Below, in pieces: positions 12,101 to 18,642 of a DNA stretch of 64,000 nucleotides. Both the position numbers and the translations under genes were made by a program. Positions within the stretch are counted from its first letter, which is position 1. The number at the start of each line of letters is the position of its first letter. The notes under the pieces were generated by a model, which saw only the letters and a program-made list of their open reading frames with translations, searched no databases and had not been told where the DNA came from. Source of the stretch: Siphonodentalium dalli (Eukaryota; Mollusca; Scaphopoda; Gadilida; Siphonodentaliidae); contig CP136065.1 in NCBI GenBank assembly GCA_032622095.1, positions 57,531,949 through 57,595,948 of the forward strand, read 5' to 3'.

Positions 12101-15100
12101 CTAAGAGTCATAATGTACAAACAAAAGAATCAAAAGCATTGACGCTAAGAGTCATAATGTACAAACAAAAGAATCAAAAGCATTGACGCTAAGAGTCATA
12201 ATGTACAAACAAAAGAATCAAAAGCATTGACGCTAAGAGTCATAATGTACAAACAAAAGAATCAAAAGCATTGACGCTAAGAGTCATAATGTACAAACAA
12301 AAGAATCAAAAGCATTGACGCTAAGAGTCATAATGTACAAACAAAAGAATCAAAAGCATTGACGCTAAGAGTCATAATGTACAAACAAAAGAATCAAAAG
12401 CATTGACGCTAAGAGTCATAATGTACAAACAAAAGAATCAAAAGCATTGACGCTAAGAGTCATAATGTACAAACAAAAGAATCAAAAGCATTGACGCTAA
12501 GAGTCATAATGTACAAACAAAAGAATCAAAAGCATTGACGCTAAGAGTCATAATGTACAAACAAAAGAATCAAAAGCATTGACGCTAAGAGTCATAATGT
12601 ACAAACAAAAGAATCAAAAGCATTGACGCTAAGAGTCATAATGTACAAACAAAAGAATCAAAAGCATTGACGCTAAGAGTCATAATGTACAAACAAAAGA
12701 ATCAAAAGCATTGACGCTAAGAGTCATAATGTACAAACAAACGAATCAAAAGCATTGACGCTAAGAGTCATAATGTACAAACAAAAGAATCAAAAGCATT
12801 GACGCTAAGAGTCATAATGTACAAACAAAAGAATCAAACGCATTGACGCTAAGAGTCATAATGTACAAACAAAAGAATCAAAAGCATTGACGCTAAGAGT
12901 CATAATGTACAAACAAAAGAATCAAAAGCATTGACGCTAAGAGTCATAATGTACAAACAAAAGAATCAAAAGCATTGACGCTAAGAGTCATAATGTACAA
13001 ACAAAAGAATCAAAAGCATTGACGCTAAGAGTCATAATGTACAAACAAAAGAATCAAAAGCATTGACGCTAAGAGTCATAATGTACAAACAAAAGAATCA
13101 AAAGCATTGACGCTAAGAGTCATAATGTACAAACAAAAGAATCAAAAGCATTGACGCTAAGAGTCATAATGTACAAACAAAAGAATCAAAAGCATTGACG
13201 CTAAGAGTCATAATGTACAAACAAAAGAATCAAAAGCATTGACGCTAAGAGTCATAATGTACAAACAAAAGAACAACTACTAGTACCTGTCTAAAACATG
13301 AAAAAGCCACACTTGATTTGTGAAGAAGACATTAAAAAAATCTATTTCCATTATTGGGGATCATATACATGTATTTGACATTGGGCTATATTCATAGTAT
13401 ATAGTCTGAATTAATTGATTAATATGCATTCCTATCCAACCTCGACATAACATAGAAAGACAGAGAAGGGGACGATACACTGATACAGTTGTGATGGAGA
13501 TATGTCAGTCAAAGAGGTATGCGTGTGAATGGTAGGTGTGTTACCTGGACATGATGACAGTTCACAGAGCACTATATCTGAATGTAAATCTGGACAATCT
13601 TTCCCACCGAATGCTGGTGCCGGTTGTGTACACGTTCTGCTCCATCTCTGCTTCCCTAAGCCACACGTTCTAGAACAGCTACCATCATTCCAACCAGACC
13701 AACCTCCGTCAACTGTAAATTAACAGGAGAAATGAGATTAGTGTTGTTTGATAATTCAACTTTACTATATAGTTGCACATTCTGTGGCATGATTTGTCGG
13801 AAGGTTCCAACATTACGGTTATGCAGAGATTAGACGGCTCGTTTCAGTATTGATAGTCAGGCAAGCCTTGAATGAGGTCCCCAGAGGGTGCATTAATTTA
13901 GTGATGCTACACCACACATTGAGCTAGAATAACTAAATTCACCCTCTGGGGACCTCATTCTGCTTAGGTCTCAATTTGTGTGAAGTACCTATATTCTCAA
14001 ATTAACATTGTTTTAGTTACGTTTTTTTTTTCTGTTCAGTTTCTATATCCCCTCAATTTTCAGAAGATAAGATGCATAATCGAGGTGACTAATGGGTGAA
14101 CATCACTAGAGACAACTCCATCATGTACAGTAATGCTCTAAATAATCGACTCCTTAACCACAGCAGAATTATGGGTAATGTTTCAGGATTTAGTCGGAAA
14201 TATGGCTTGTTGCCATTCATCAGTGAGAGCTTTCCGATGAATGGTATTAAGCCATATTTCTGACTGAATCCTGAAAAGTTACCCATAATTCTGCTGTGGT
14301 TAAGGAGTCGATTATTTAGGGCATTACTGTAGTTTGCGCTCACCTGGGCAGCTTGGCTTGATCGAACATATAGTGAGAACCACATTGTGTAGTTTGTGCT
14401 TACCTGGGCAGCTTGGCTTGGTCAAACATAGTGAGGGAGATAACTCTATCATGTAGATTGGACTCACCTGGACAGTCTGGCTTCCAGCAAATCTCCATCT
14501 GCATCGATTTTCCTTCGCACTGTTCGCCCCCATTATACGGTGGTGGGTTGGTGCAGGTCCGAGTGCGCACATAGTAACCACGCCCACAGGTCACGAGACA
14601 TTCCGTCTCCTCCCAGTTAGACCACTTCCCATTGACTGCATCATAATAGTTGCATTAAAACACCAGATATGAACATCTATTACATTGTATACAGGGATGT
14701 GGCTAGAGTTTCTCTATGGGGGGGGTCTCCACATTCAAATTTCCAACTGCACAGTCCCATTTGAACCAGACCAAACTCCCATGTTTGCGAAATACCATTC
14801 AATGCAAAGTTTGCACCCACCCCTTTTAGGTTGGATTATCAAAGTGGAACCTCAACTAGACGCCCCCCTAATGTTAGAAAATTTTCAACTCACTGATAGC
14901 AATTTCAAGCGAAAATTTTGACGAAATATAGAATAAAATGCTCCTTTGGTCTAAAAACAACAAATTCCCCACTAATTATTGGTTGGAAAATCAAATATTG
15001 ACAACAATTACAACCTATATGTGGTGTAAAATTTACAACAGGTGGTGTGTGAGGCATGAAATTTCTAACTGTTTAAAATTTTGACCAAAGTTGAGGAGAG

Positions 15101-16680
15101 GGGGGGATAGCCATGTCCCTGATTGTATAGTAAGAAATATGTTAACCCTTCCATGACTGGAGCGTCCTGAAGTTTTGAGAAAACCCTGTGCCAATGCATT
15201 CTCTTATGGGAGACTCGCATATATAAGAGGATACATTGACCTAACAATATTTACTGTAATCTTGTAAGCCAGTTCATTATCTTATATATGCAAAGGCTCC
15301 TTATGGGAAACTCGCATATATAAGAGAATGCACTGGCACAGGATATTTAACGCTGCACCAGCGCAGCTCCCATCATGAAAGGGTCAAGTAACAGGGGATT
15401 TTAAAATATGGAATAAAGGAATACCATCAATACAACATGCAACATCACATTTTTACCACAAAATACAAACACTTGTTGGAAATTTGTTGTCGTAACATTT
15501 GAGTAGAAATGAAAACCACACATCCTCATCAACCCGGGCAAACAAATTGACACTTATTCACAGGCTGGCACTCTTAAAGGCCCAGAAAGGCCCACTTAAT
15601 TTTTGAATGCCCAGATTACATTATATACAACATATTCTATATTATATACCATTTGGAAGAGGAACAAAAATATATATATTCTATTGTTACTAGTAACAGC
15701 TGTGGCTTAGGGGTGTCCACATATATTCACAGATTCACACCAAGTCTTCCCCTGTTATTTATCCCAGAATGCATCATAATTCACAACTAAGAGGTAGAGT
15801 TATTCCTCTTCCATTGAGAATAATTAAGAGATAGAGTTATTCCTGTGCCATTGAGAATAATAGACAGTCACAGACAGACCAGATCGAAATTAAGCACAGA
15901 ACACACGTTGGTACCTTGACAAAAACAAACATGTTAACAGTTTATTCCACCAGATAAGTTGATAATACACTGCTTTGGAGCTTCCTCTTTCAAATGGTAT
16001 ATAATATGGAAAATGTTGTATGTAATGTGATCTTGGGATTCGAAAATTAAGTGGGCCTTTAAATAAATATCAACCTCAAAATACTTTACTGTTCGGAATT
16101 GAATTACTACAATGCACACTTTCTCTTTGTCATGCAGTGTATACATATAAGAATACAATATGTTTGCAGTTATATGCATCTACAGTAATGCCCTAATAAT
16201 CGACTCCTTAACCACAGCAGAATTATGGGTAATTTTTCAGGATTTAGTCAGAAATATGGCTCGTTGCCATTCATCGGAAAGCTCTCGGTGAGAGCTTTTC
16301 TATTAATGGCAACGAGCCATATTTTCAAATAAATTATGAAAAATTACCCATAATTCTGCTGTGGTTAAATAGTTGATTATTTAGGGCATTAACGTACCTG
16401 GTTGGTCCCTGTACTCAGACTCGACGAGAAAAGCTGTGAAATCTCCATGTTCAACCATGAAGTGACGTTGCGAGGTAGCCTTGTTGTAGTGTGTCTGATC
16501 TTCCATTGGAGTTGAGCTATGTGAGGTTGTGTTTTCTATTGATGTCACATTAATCGACGAACTGTCTGTCGGTTTCCTATACGAACTCGTATCGCTCGTG
16601 TTGTACATGTTTTTAGGTCTGTCATCATGGGTGGATCCGACATCCAGCAAGCATGTCAGTATAAATAATTGCACCAGCAT
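1..16680 (-). CDS. Secreted TSP1-repeat protein gene, 5' part, 11 exons (3' end off window)
   Basis: Joined coding exons in transcription order: 16398-16680, 14468-14635, 13545-13712, 11572-11739, 9971-10138, 8719-8886, 6427-6594, 4846-5013, 1330-1497, 650-817, 1-142 (partial). The product starts with a signal peptide and a Ser/Thr-rich linker, followed by at least ten TSP1 domains. Each complete domain exon is 168 nt and phase 1-1, so exons can be gained or lost without a frameshift. The domains show W-x-x-W, C-S-x-x-C-G and six cysteines ending in CPG. TSP1 arrays are extracellular or matrix binding modules, and W-x-x-W is the usual C-mannosylation site. The domain call and exon structure are read directly. 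The exact orthologue (hemicentin, coadhesin, SCO-spondin or ADAMTS-like) cannot be fixed because the C-terminal part is missing. Expansion by exon duplication is evident. Confidence 0.88.
650..817 (-). CDS. TSP1 gene exon 10: TSP1 domain 9 (type B')
   Basis: A 168-nt exon, nearly identical to exon 9, with six cysteines and open frame. Donor CAG/GTAATTATC matches exon 9; the acceptor is CCAG/TT. Confidence 0.88.
1330..1497 (-). CDS. TSP1 gene exon 9: TSP1 domain 8 (type B')
   Basis: The exon is 168 nt and starts [13 protein letters not shown] with six cysteines, ending CWNTPCPG. It is the right-most of three near-identical exons spaced 675-680 bp apart. Confidence 0.88.
1775..2375. repeat. 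Pair of direct intronic repeats (about 1775-1930 and 2200-2375)
   Basis: Both blocks contain the same GCTGACAGATTGTT start, the CTAGACCTATATCAAACTTC stretch, and a closing GTACCT-rich end. They lie in the intron between TSP1 exons 8 and 9. No coding content is seen. Confidence 0.6.
2400..3060 (+). repeat. Dispersed repeat with GTTTGCGCTG-type ends, copy 1
   Basis: A roughly 650-bp block that recurs in inverted orientation at 5199-5730. Shared landmarks are the CTTCACACCATAAAGGT stretch, the AAGGGGAGCATTGATTG stretch and the terminal TTTGCGCTG / CAGCGCGAAA ends. It is probably a non-autonomous DNA element. No frame is open for long. Confidence 0.5.
3100..4300. other. TSP1 intron: partial A-block copy and short hairpin remnant
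   Basis: Sequence at about 3120-3310 matches the A-block flanks found at 9880-9960 and 7895-7990, so it is a piece of the duplicated intron. At 3498-3570 there is a partial copy of the TATATAAGAGAATGCACTGG palindrome family. I see no exon or RNA gene in the rest. Confidence 0.4.
4300..4640 (+). repeat. Dispersed 'GGCCATAACTC' repeat
   Basis: Two tandem modules carry the landmarks GGTCATAACTC / GGCCATAACTC, TCGAAC-rich text, a CACATACCAAATTTGGTTC stretch, and a terminal ACAGACAGACAGA run. The same family occurs at least a dozen times in the window, always in this orientation. Confidence 0.6.
4846..5013 (-). CDS. TSP1 gene exon 8: TSP1 domain 7 (type A)
   Basis: A 168-nt type A exon, phase 1-1, six cysteines, nearly identical to exon 3. 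Acceptor TTTACAG and donor CAG/GTAACAC are canonical. Confidence 0.88.
5199..5730 (-). repeat. Dispersed repeat with GTTTGCGCTG-type ends, copy 2 (inverted)
   Basis: The reverse-strand counterpart of 2400-3060, with the same landmarks in the opposite order. A possible third, more diverged copy starts at about 62668. Confidence 0.5.
5745..5789. repeat. Perfect short hairpin
   Basis: Arms AACTCTAAAATCAAGTGG and its reverse complement are separated by an 8-9 nt loop. It lies in a TSP1 intron, so it cannot be a bacterial-type terminator. Confidence 0.6.
6427..6594 (-). CDS. TSP1 gene exon 7: TSP1 domain 6 (type B)
   Basis: A 168-nt type B exon starting [13 protein letters not shown] with all six cysteines. 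Donor CAG/GTGTAG and acceptor CCAG/TT are present. A foldback element begins only about 16 nt from the acceptor, as in the paralogous exon 4, so that insertion predates the duplication. Confidence 0.88.
6609..6817. mobile_element. Foldback MITE, TACAGTRATGYCCTAAATAA ends, copy 1
   Basis: Two arms of about 100 nt are reverse complements with almost no loop (centre near 6715). The ends read TACAGTGATGTCC and GGGCATTACTGTA, with TA at both termini, which fits a Tc/mariner or pogo-like MITE. It starts about 15 nt upstream of the acceptor of TSP1 exon 7. Confidence 0.7.
7011..7239. mobile_element. piggyBac-like MITE with TTAA duplications
   Basis: TTAA flanks both ends (7007-7010 and 7240-7243). 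The terminal inverted repeat CCCTTTGAGTGCCAGG is perfect over 16 nt, which resembles known piggyBac-superfamily ends. The interior holds the core palindrome (about 7122-7198) shared with many other elements here. There is no coding capacity. The superfamily call is inference from the termini and TTAA. Confidence 0.7.
7351..7800. mobile_element. Compound palindromic MITE, GAGGTCCCCAGAGGGTGAA family, copy 1
   Basis: The outer arms TTTAGTATGCCTGTCATTTG and its near complement bound two internal hairpins built on CAGAGGGTGAATTTAGTGA. A unique middle (about 7470-7670) is shared with 37100-37512 and 40141-40585. It is non-coding. Confidence 0.6.
8165..8545. repeat. Direct duplication, period about 190 bp
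   Basis: The block starting GTTGAAATTTTCTAAGTCGA occurs at about 8179 and again at about 8372, followed by a near-identical 170 nt and an ACACCATGAAGGTACC end. The second copy runs into a GGACGGACAGAGCCCG tail like that of the dispersed CATAACTC family. Confidence 0.6.
8643..8669. repeat. Poly-G tract
   Basis: A run of about 27 G residues in the intron after exon 6. It is likely length-unstable and prone to assembly error. Confidence 0.8.
8719..8886 (-). CDS. TSP1 gene exon 6: TSP1 domain 5 (type A)
   Basis: A 168-nt type A exon with six cysteines; the CS of the usual CSTTCG motif is CF here (CFTTCG). The split codon and donor CAG/GTAACAC match the other A exons. A long poly-G run lies about 50 nt downstream in the intron (8643-8669). 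Confidence 0.88.
9971..10138 (-). CDS. TSP1 gene exon 5: TSP1 domain 4 (type A)
   Basis: A 168-nt type A exon, phase 1-1, six cysteines, with the same acceptor and donor contexts as exons 3, 6 and 8. No type B exon lies between it and exon 6, so the A-B alternation is broken here and a B exon was probably lost or never copied. Confidence 0.88.
10225..10840. repeat. Large inverted repeat around TSP1 exon 5 acceptor side
   Basis: The arm at about 10240-10340 (GACCAAGTCTTCTTGGTCCA through CCCGTTACTC) is the reverse complement of sequence at about 10617-10840. An older copy of the same arrangement lies at about 8965-9075 and 9300-9385. The right arm contains a 23-bp minisatellite. Confidence 0.55.
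10654..10822. repeat. 23-bp minisatellite, about 7 copies
   Basis: The unit CCAACCGATATCCCAAGCTG plus AAC repeats head to tail with few changes. The left arm of the surrounding inverted repeat has only one copy, so the expansion took place after the arms formed. Open frames across it are repeat artefacts. Confidence 0.8.
11255..11370. mobile_element. Half of a foldback MITE
   Basis: One arm only of the 6609-6817 family, from AGAGCTTTCCGATGAATGGC to TTTAGGGCATTACTG. The other arm is deleted. Confidence 0.55.
11572..11739 (-). CDS. TSP1 gene exon 4: TSP1 domain 3 (type B, two Cys lost)
   Basis: The exon is 168 nt, open and phase 1-1, starting [13 protein letters not shown]. Compared with the paralogous exon 7, the third and fourth cysteines are both tyrosine (TAC codons at 11657-11659 and 11621-11623). 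In TSP1-type domains of this CSxxCG class, Cys3 pairs with Cys4, so one disulphide appears to have been lost as a pair. Cysteines 1, 2, 5 and 6 remain. Acceptor CCAG/TT and donor CAG/GTATTT are intact. Confidence 0.85.
11755..11977. mobile_element. Foldback MITE, TACAGTAATGCCCTAAATAA ends, copy 2
   Basis: Inverted arms of about 105 nt meet near 11868. It sits about 16-18 nt upstream of the acceptor of TSP1 exon 4, the same place as copy 1 relative to exon 7, so the two copies are paralogous by segmental duplication. Confidence 0.7.
12009..13272. repeat. 44-bp minisatellite, 28 full copies
   Basis: The unit begins GACGCTAAGAGTCATAATGT and repeats with an exact 44-bp step (first start 12009, last start 13241) and only about three point variants. 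The paralogous intron at about 6848-6892 holds a single copy. It lies in the intron between TSP1 exons 3 and 4. Confidence 0.92.
13545..13712 (-). CDS. TSP1 gene exon 3: TSP1 domain 2 (type A)
   Basis: The exon is 168 nt with acceptor TTTACAG and donor CAG/GTAACAC. It starts [13 protein letters not shown] and keeps all six cysteines. It is nearly identical to exons 5, 6 and 8 (type A), and the flanking intron is also similar, which indicates recent segmental duplication or gene conversion. Confidence 0.9.
13858..14100. mobile_element. Partial palindromic MITE, GAGGTCCCCAGAGGG family
   Basis: Contains one hairpin (about 13872-13963) and part of the unique middle region (CATAATCGAGGTGACTAATG) of the family seen complete at 7351-7800. 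Confidence 0.5.
14124..14333. mobile_element. Foldback MITE, TACAGTAATGCYCTAAATAA ends, copy 3
   Basis: Two arms of about 100 nt flank a centre near 14225. The right end (GGGCATTACTGTA) abuts the decayed duplicates of the exon 2 splice donor at 14341. Confidence 0.7.
14335..14480 (-). repeat. Triplicated exon 2 donor region, period 60-63 bp
   Basis: The exon-end/donor string (CCTGGGCAGCTTGGCTT or CCTGGACAGTCTGGCTT on the plus strand) occurs at 14342, 14402 and 14467. On the minus strand each reads as CAG/GT, so two extra donor-like sites follow the true donor of exon 2. Confidence 0.65.
14468..14635 (-). CDS. TSP1 gene exon 2: TSP1 domain 1
   Basis: The exon is 168 nt, phase 1-1, and encodes one domain starting VNGKWSNW with all six cysteines ([19 protein letters not shown]). 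It is the most divergent domain in the array and belongs to neither the A nor the B type, so it is probably the ancestral first repeat. Acceptor TGCAG and donor CAG/GTGAGT are both canonical. Two decayed copies of its 3' end lie just downstream. Confidence 0.9.
14692..15121. mobile_element. hAT-like MITE with 8-bp target duplication
   Basis: Perfect 8-bp direct repeats ATTGTATA flank the element (14684-14691 and 15122-15129). Ends are CAGGGATGTGGCTA and, inverted, CAGGGACATGGCTA. An 8-bp duplication and CAGGG termini are hallmarks of hAT elements. A related diverged segment lies at about 16785-16950. There is no transposase. Confidence 0.75.
15146..15383. mobile_element. TTAA/CCCTT palindromic MITE, CATGACTGGAGC arm type
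   Basis: Left TTAACCCTTCCATGACTGG, right CATCATGAAAGGGTCAA (TTAA mutated to TCAA). Between them are two core palindromes built on TTATATATGCGAGNCT. It is the same design as 25799-26020, 56618-56870, 62426-62620 and 63699-63945. Confidence 0.55.
15586..16062. mobile_element. MITE with AAAGGCCCACTTAATTTT ends, copy 1
   Basis: The inverted ends AAAGGCCCACTTAATTTTT and its complement are about 475 bp apart. The interior is shared with 40900-41319 and 48735-49092 (CAGATNACATTATATACAAC near the left, CATTTGAAAGAGG near the right). Confidence 0.6.
16182..16393. mobile_element. Foldback MITE, TACAGTAATGCCCTAA ends, copy 4
   Basis: Arms of about 100 nt around a centre near 16290. The right end (TTAGGGCATTA) runs into the donor of TSP1 exon 1, so the first intronic bases after GTAC are element sequence. 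Confidence 0.7.
16398..16680 (-). CDS. TSP1 gene exon 1: signal peptide and Ser/Thr-rich linker
   Basis: The 283 nt encode 94 residues plus one base (phase 1). The N-terminus [16 protein letters not shown] is a typical signal peptide. The rest is hydrophilic and Ser/Thr-rich with sequons at N27, N44 and N50. The donor reads CAG/GTACGTTA on the minus strand and the split codon joins in frame to exon 2. An acceptor-like TTTCTAG lies directly before the ATG, so a 5'-UTR intron probably ends there and the first exon lies further right. A foldback element ends about 5 nt beyond the donor. Confidence 0.75.
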
Positions 16681-16689
16681 CTAGAAATG

Positions 16690-17800
16690 AAAATGTAATT
16701 AAAGGTTGGTAAACAGGTAAATTTCCAACTGATGGCCATTACAGTTCAAGATTTTGAGTGACCAAAATCAGGAAAATATATCACTGTTGGTGTAACAACA
16801 ACAAATTCCCAAATAATAATTCGTTGGAAAGTCAAACTACGAGAACACTTTCAACCTATTGTTGGTGTGGAATTTCCAACAACTGCTTTGTCACCTGGTC
16901 ACTGTCAGCCTGCCAGGTACCAGATGAAATTTCCAACTATTTAAGGACTTTGCTAACCCAATTTTCCCCAAATTTAATGGAGTCCAAAATAGAGGTTTAT
17001 GTTCACTTTTATTAGTATTCACAGTAATCAAACCCATGGATGCAACATTTGAAGACTCTTCAATGAAGAGTATAATTCATGGTAGATTATGTTAGAAATT
17101 CAAAATGTGAAATTTGTAGAAGTTTTTAAAATCTATTTTTTCGAACCCAAATTCAACAAACACAAAGATCATATCTAAGAAAAAGATGGCAATATCGTAT
17201 AATAGTCCCTGGATTCTAAGAAGTTAGATTCTGCAAATAAACAAACCAAACAGTTCCCTGCTCTGCCTCGCTGTGTCTAAGGTGAAAATAATGGCGTCGG
17301 AGGAAATAACAAACTGAAATACTTTGCTATAAACATAGGAATTCGCTGAAACGAATTTATTTATTTTTTACCGGAAACTTCTATTCCGTTATATTTAAAC
17401 GTTTCTTCGCATGTTAGTTATTACTTCGGTTGATGTTATCATTAATATGTTGTTGCCACTTTATTAAAAGTGAAGGTACGATAATTGTTGAGATATTTAT
17501 CCAAAAATATTACAATCTAAAACTGTCATCATCAGAGCTATACGTAGGCTAAATATAGCTAATGGGTTTTTCCATTTGATTAACATATCCCAATTTAATA
17601 GCCAATCAAATTTAACGTTATGCACCACGCTGACCAATGACAGTTTCCGTAGTTTTTTTGACGATGAAACACTATGTTATGGACTAATGTTGACTCGAGG
17701 AAAAAAGTCAACAAAATTTTTCTTCTTACAGACTATTTACGAGCACGGTAAGGAGTTTTATATACAATAAACACCGTATTAGTTTATCGTTCATTTATCG
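16690..17800. other. Region between TSP1 exon 1 and SLC26 exons; no exon recognised
   Basis: The region contains a diverged relative of the 14692-15121 hAT-like MITE at about 16785-16950. The remaining AT-rich sequence must hold upstream non-coding parts of the TSP1 gene. I see no convincing exon, and no upstream SLC26 exon, on either strand. Confidence 0.4.
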
Positions 17801-17814
17801 TCCAATTAAACGTC

Positions 17815-18260
17815 AATAACTGAATAAGTACATTCGTTAAGAATGAGAGTCATTTTATATACACGTTTCCTATTGGAAAACAGTTGCATATTTAGATGTT
17901 ACGCATCTGATATGTAGACAGGCCTCCATGTTCAGGGGTGTCATGGTGTCATATTGTGTAGAAAGAATGATTAAATAGTTGAGTGGAACGCATTCGGTTA
18001 GAATGGAAGTCAGTATATATATACGTTTCCTATTGGAAACAGTTGTATATTTAGATAATATATTATACTATAATATAATACAATATATAGGCAAGAATCC
18101 ACATTCAGGGATTGCCATGTTGTCATACCGTGTAGTAAGCATGATTAAATGGTTAAGTAATACACATTCAGTAAGAATGGGTGTCAGTATAGGCACCATA
18201 TCTTCGAATGTGTATAGGCAGGCAGTGTGCAATGGTGCTACACAGAACGCCGCCACAGTC
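17815..18260. repeat. Imperfect tandem repeat, about 165-170 bp, three copies
   Basis: Blocks with CATTCRGTTAGAATGGNNGTCAGTAT-like text followed by CGTTTCCTATTGGAAA recur at about 17830, 17990 and 18165. The open frame across them is a repeat artefact. Confidence 0.5.
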
Positions 18261-18332
18261 AGACTAGAGATGGATCACCCCACCGGAATGGGAGATACAC
18301 AGGTTATACCCACAAGAGCATCAGTTTTTATA

Positions 18333-18480
18333 TAAAATTGGATAAATACCAACATCCCATCCGATCTATGGACGGGACATTCTATGTAGCACTCTATTTT
18401 TTATAGAAAATTGGATAAATACCAACATCCCATCCGATCTATGGACGGGACATTCTATGTAGCACTCTACACTGCTTTTA
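18333..18480. repeat. Direct duplication, period 73 bp
   Basis: Two copies of the block GGATAAATACCAACATCCCA...TGTAGCACTCTA start at 18340 and 18413, immediately upstream of the SLC26 exon acceptor. Confidence 0.8.
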
Positions 18481-18504
18481 TAAATGACCATATTGCCATT
18501 TCAG

Positions 18505-18642
18505 GTGCAGTCGAATGGTTCAGGTAGTTACGAAATGAAGAAAAAGGGAGATGAAACCCCTAATCCATTATTAAGGGCACTCATACTCGATCTCTCCTGT
18601 GTCAGCTTCATAGATCTGTCAGGGTCCAAAGCATTAAAACAG
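18505..18642 (+). CDS. SLC26 STAS exon 1 of 3
   Basis: The exon is 138 nt, phase 0-0. A Ser/Gly- and Lys-rich variable loop (typical of the SLC26 intervening segment) leads into LILDLSCVSFIDLSGSKAL. Acceptor CATTTCAG and donor CAG/GTTTGC. Confidence 0.8.

Noticed and set aside
12009-13272. Regular 44-bp repeats resembling a CRISPR array
   Set aside because: The repeats are contiguous with no variable spacers, lie in a eukaryotic intron, and no cas genes occur.
17979-18335. A 118-codon plus-strand frame upstream of the SLC26 exons
   Set aside because: It spans three imperfect tandem repeats and has no similarity to SLC26 membrane segments.
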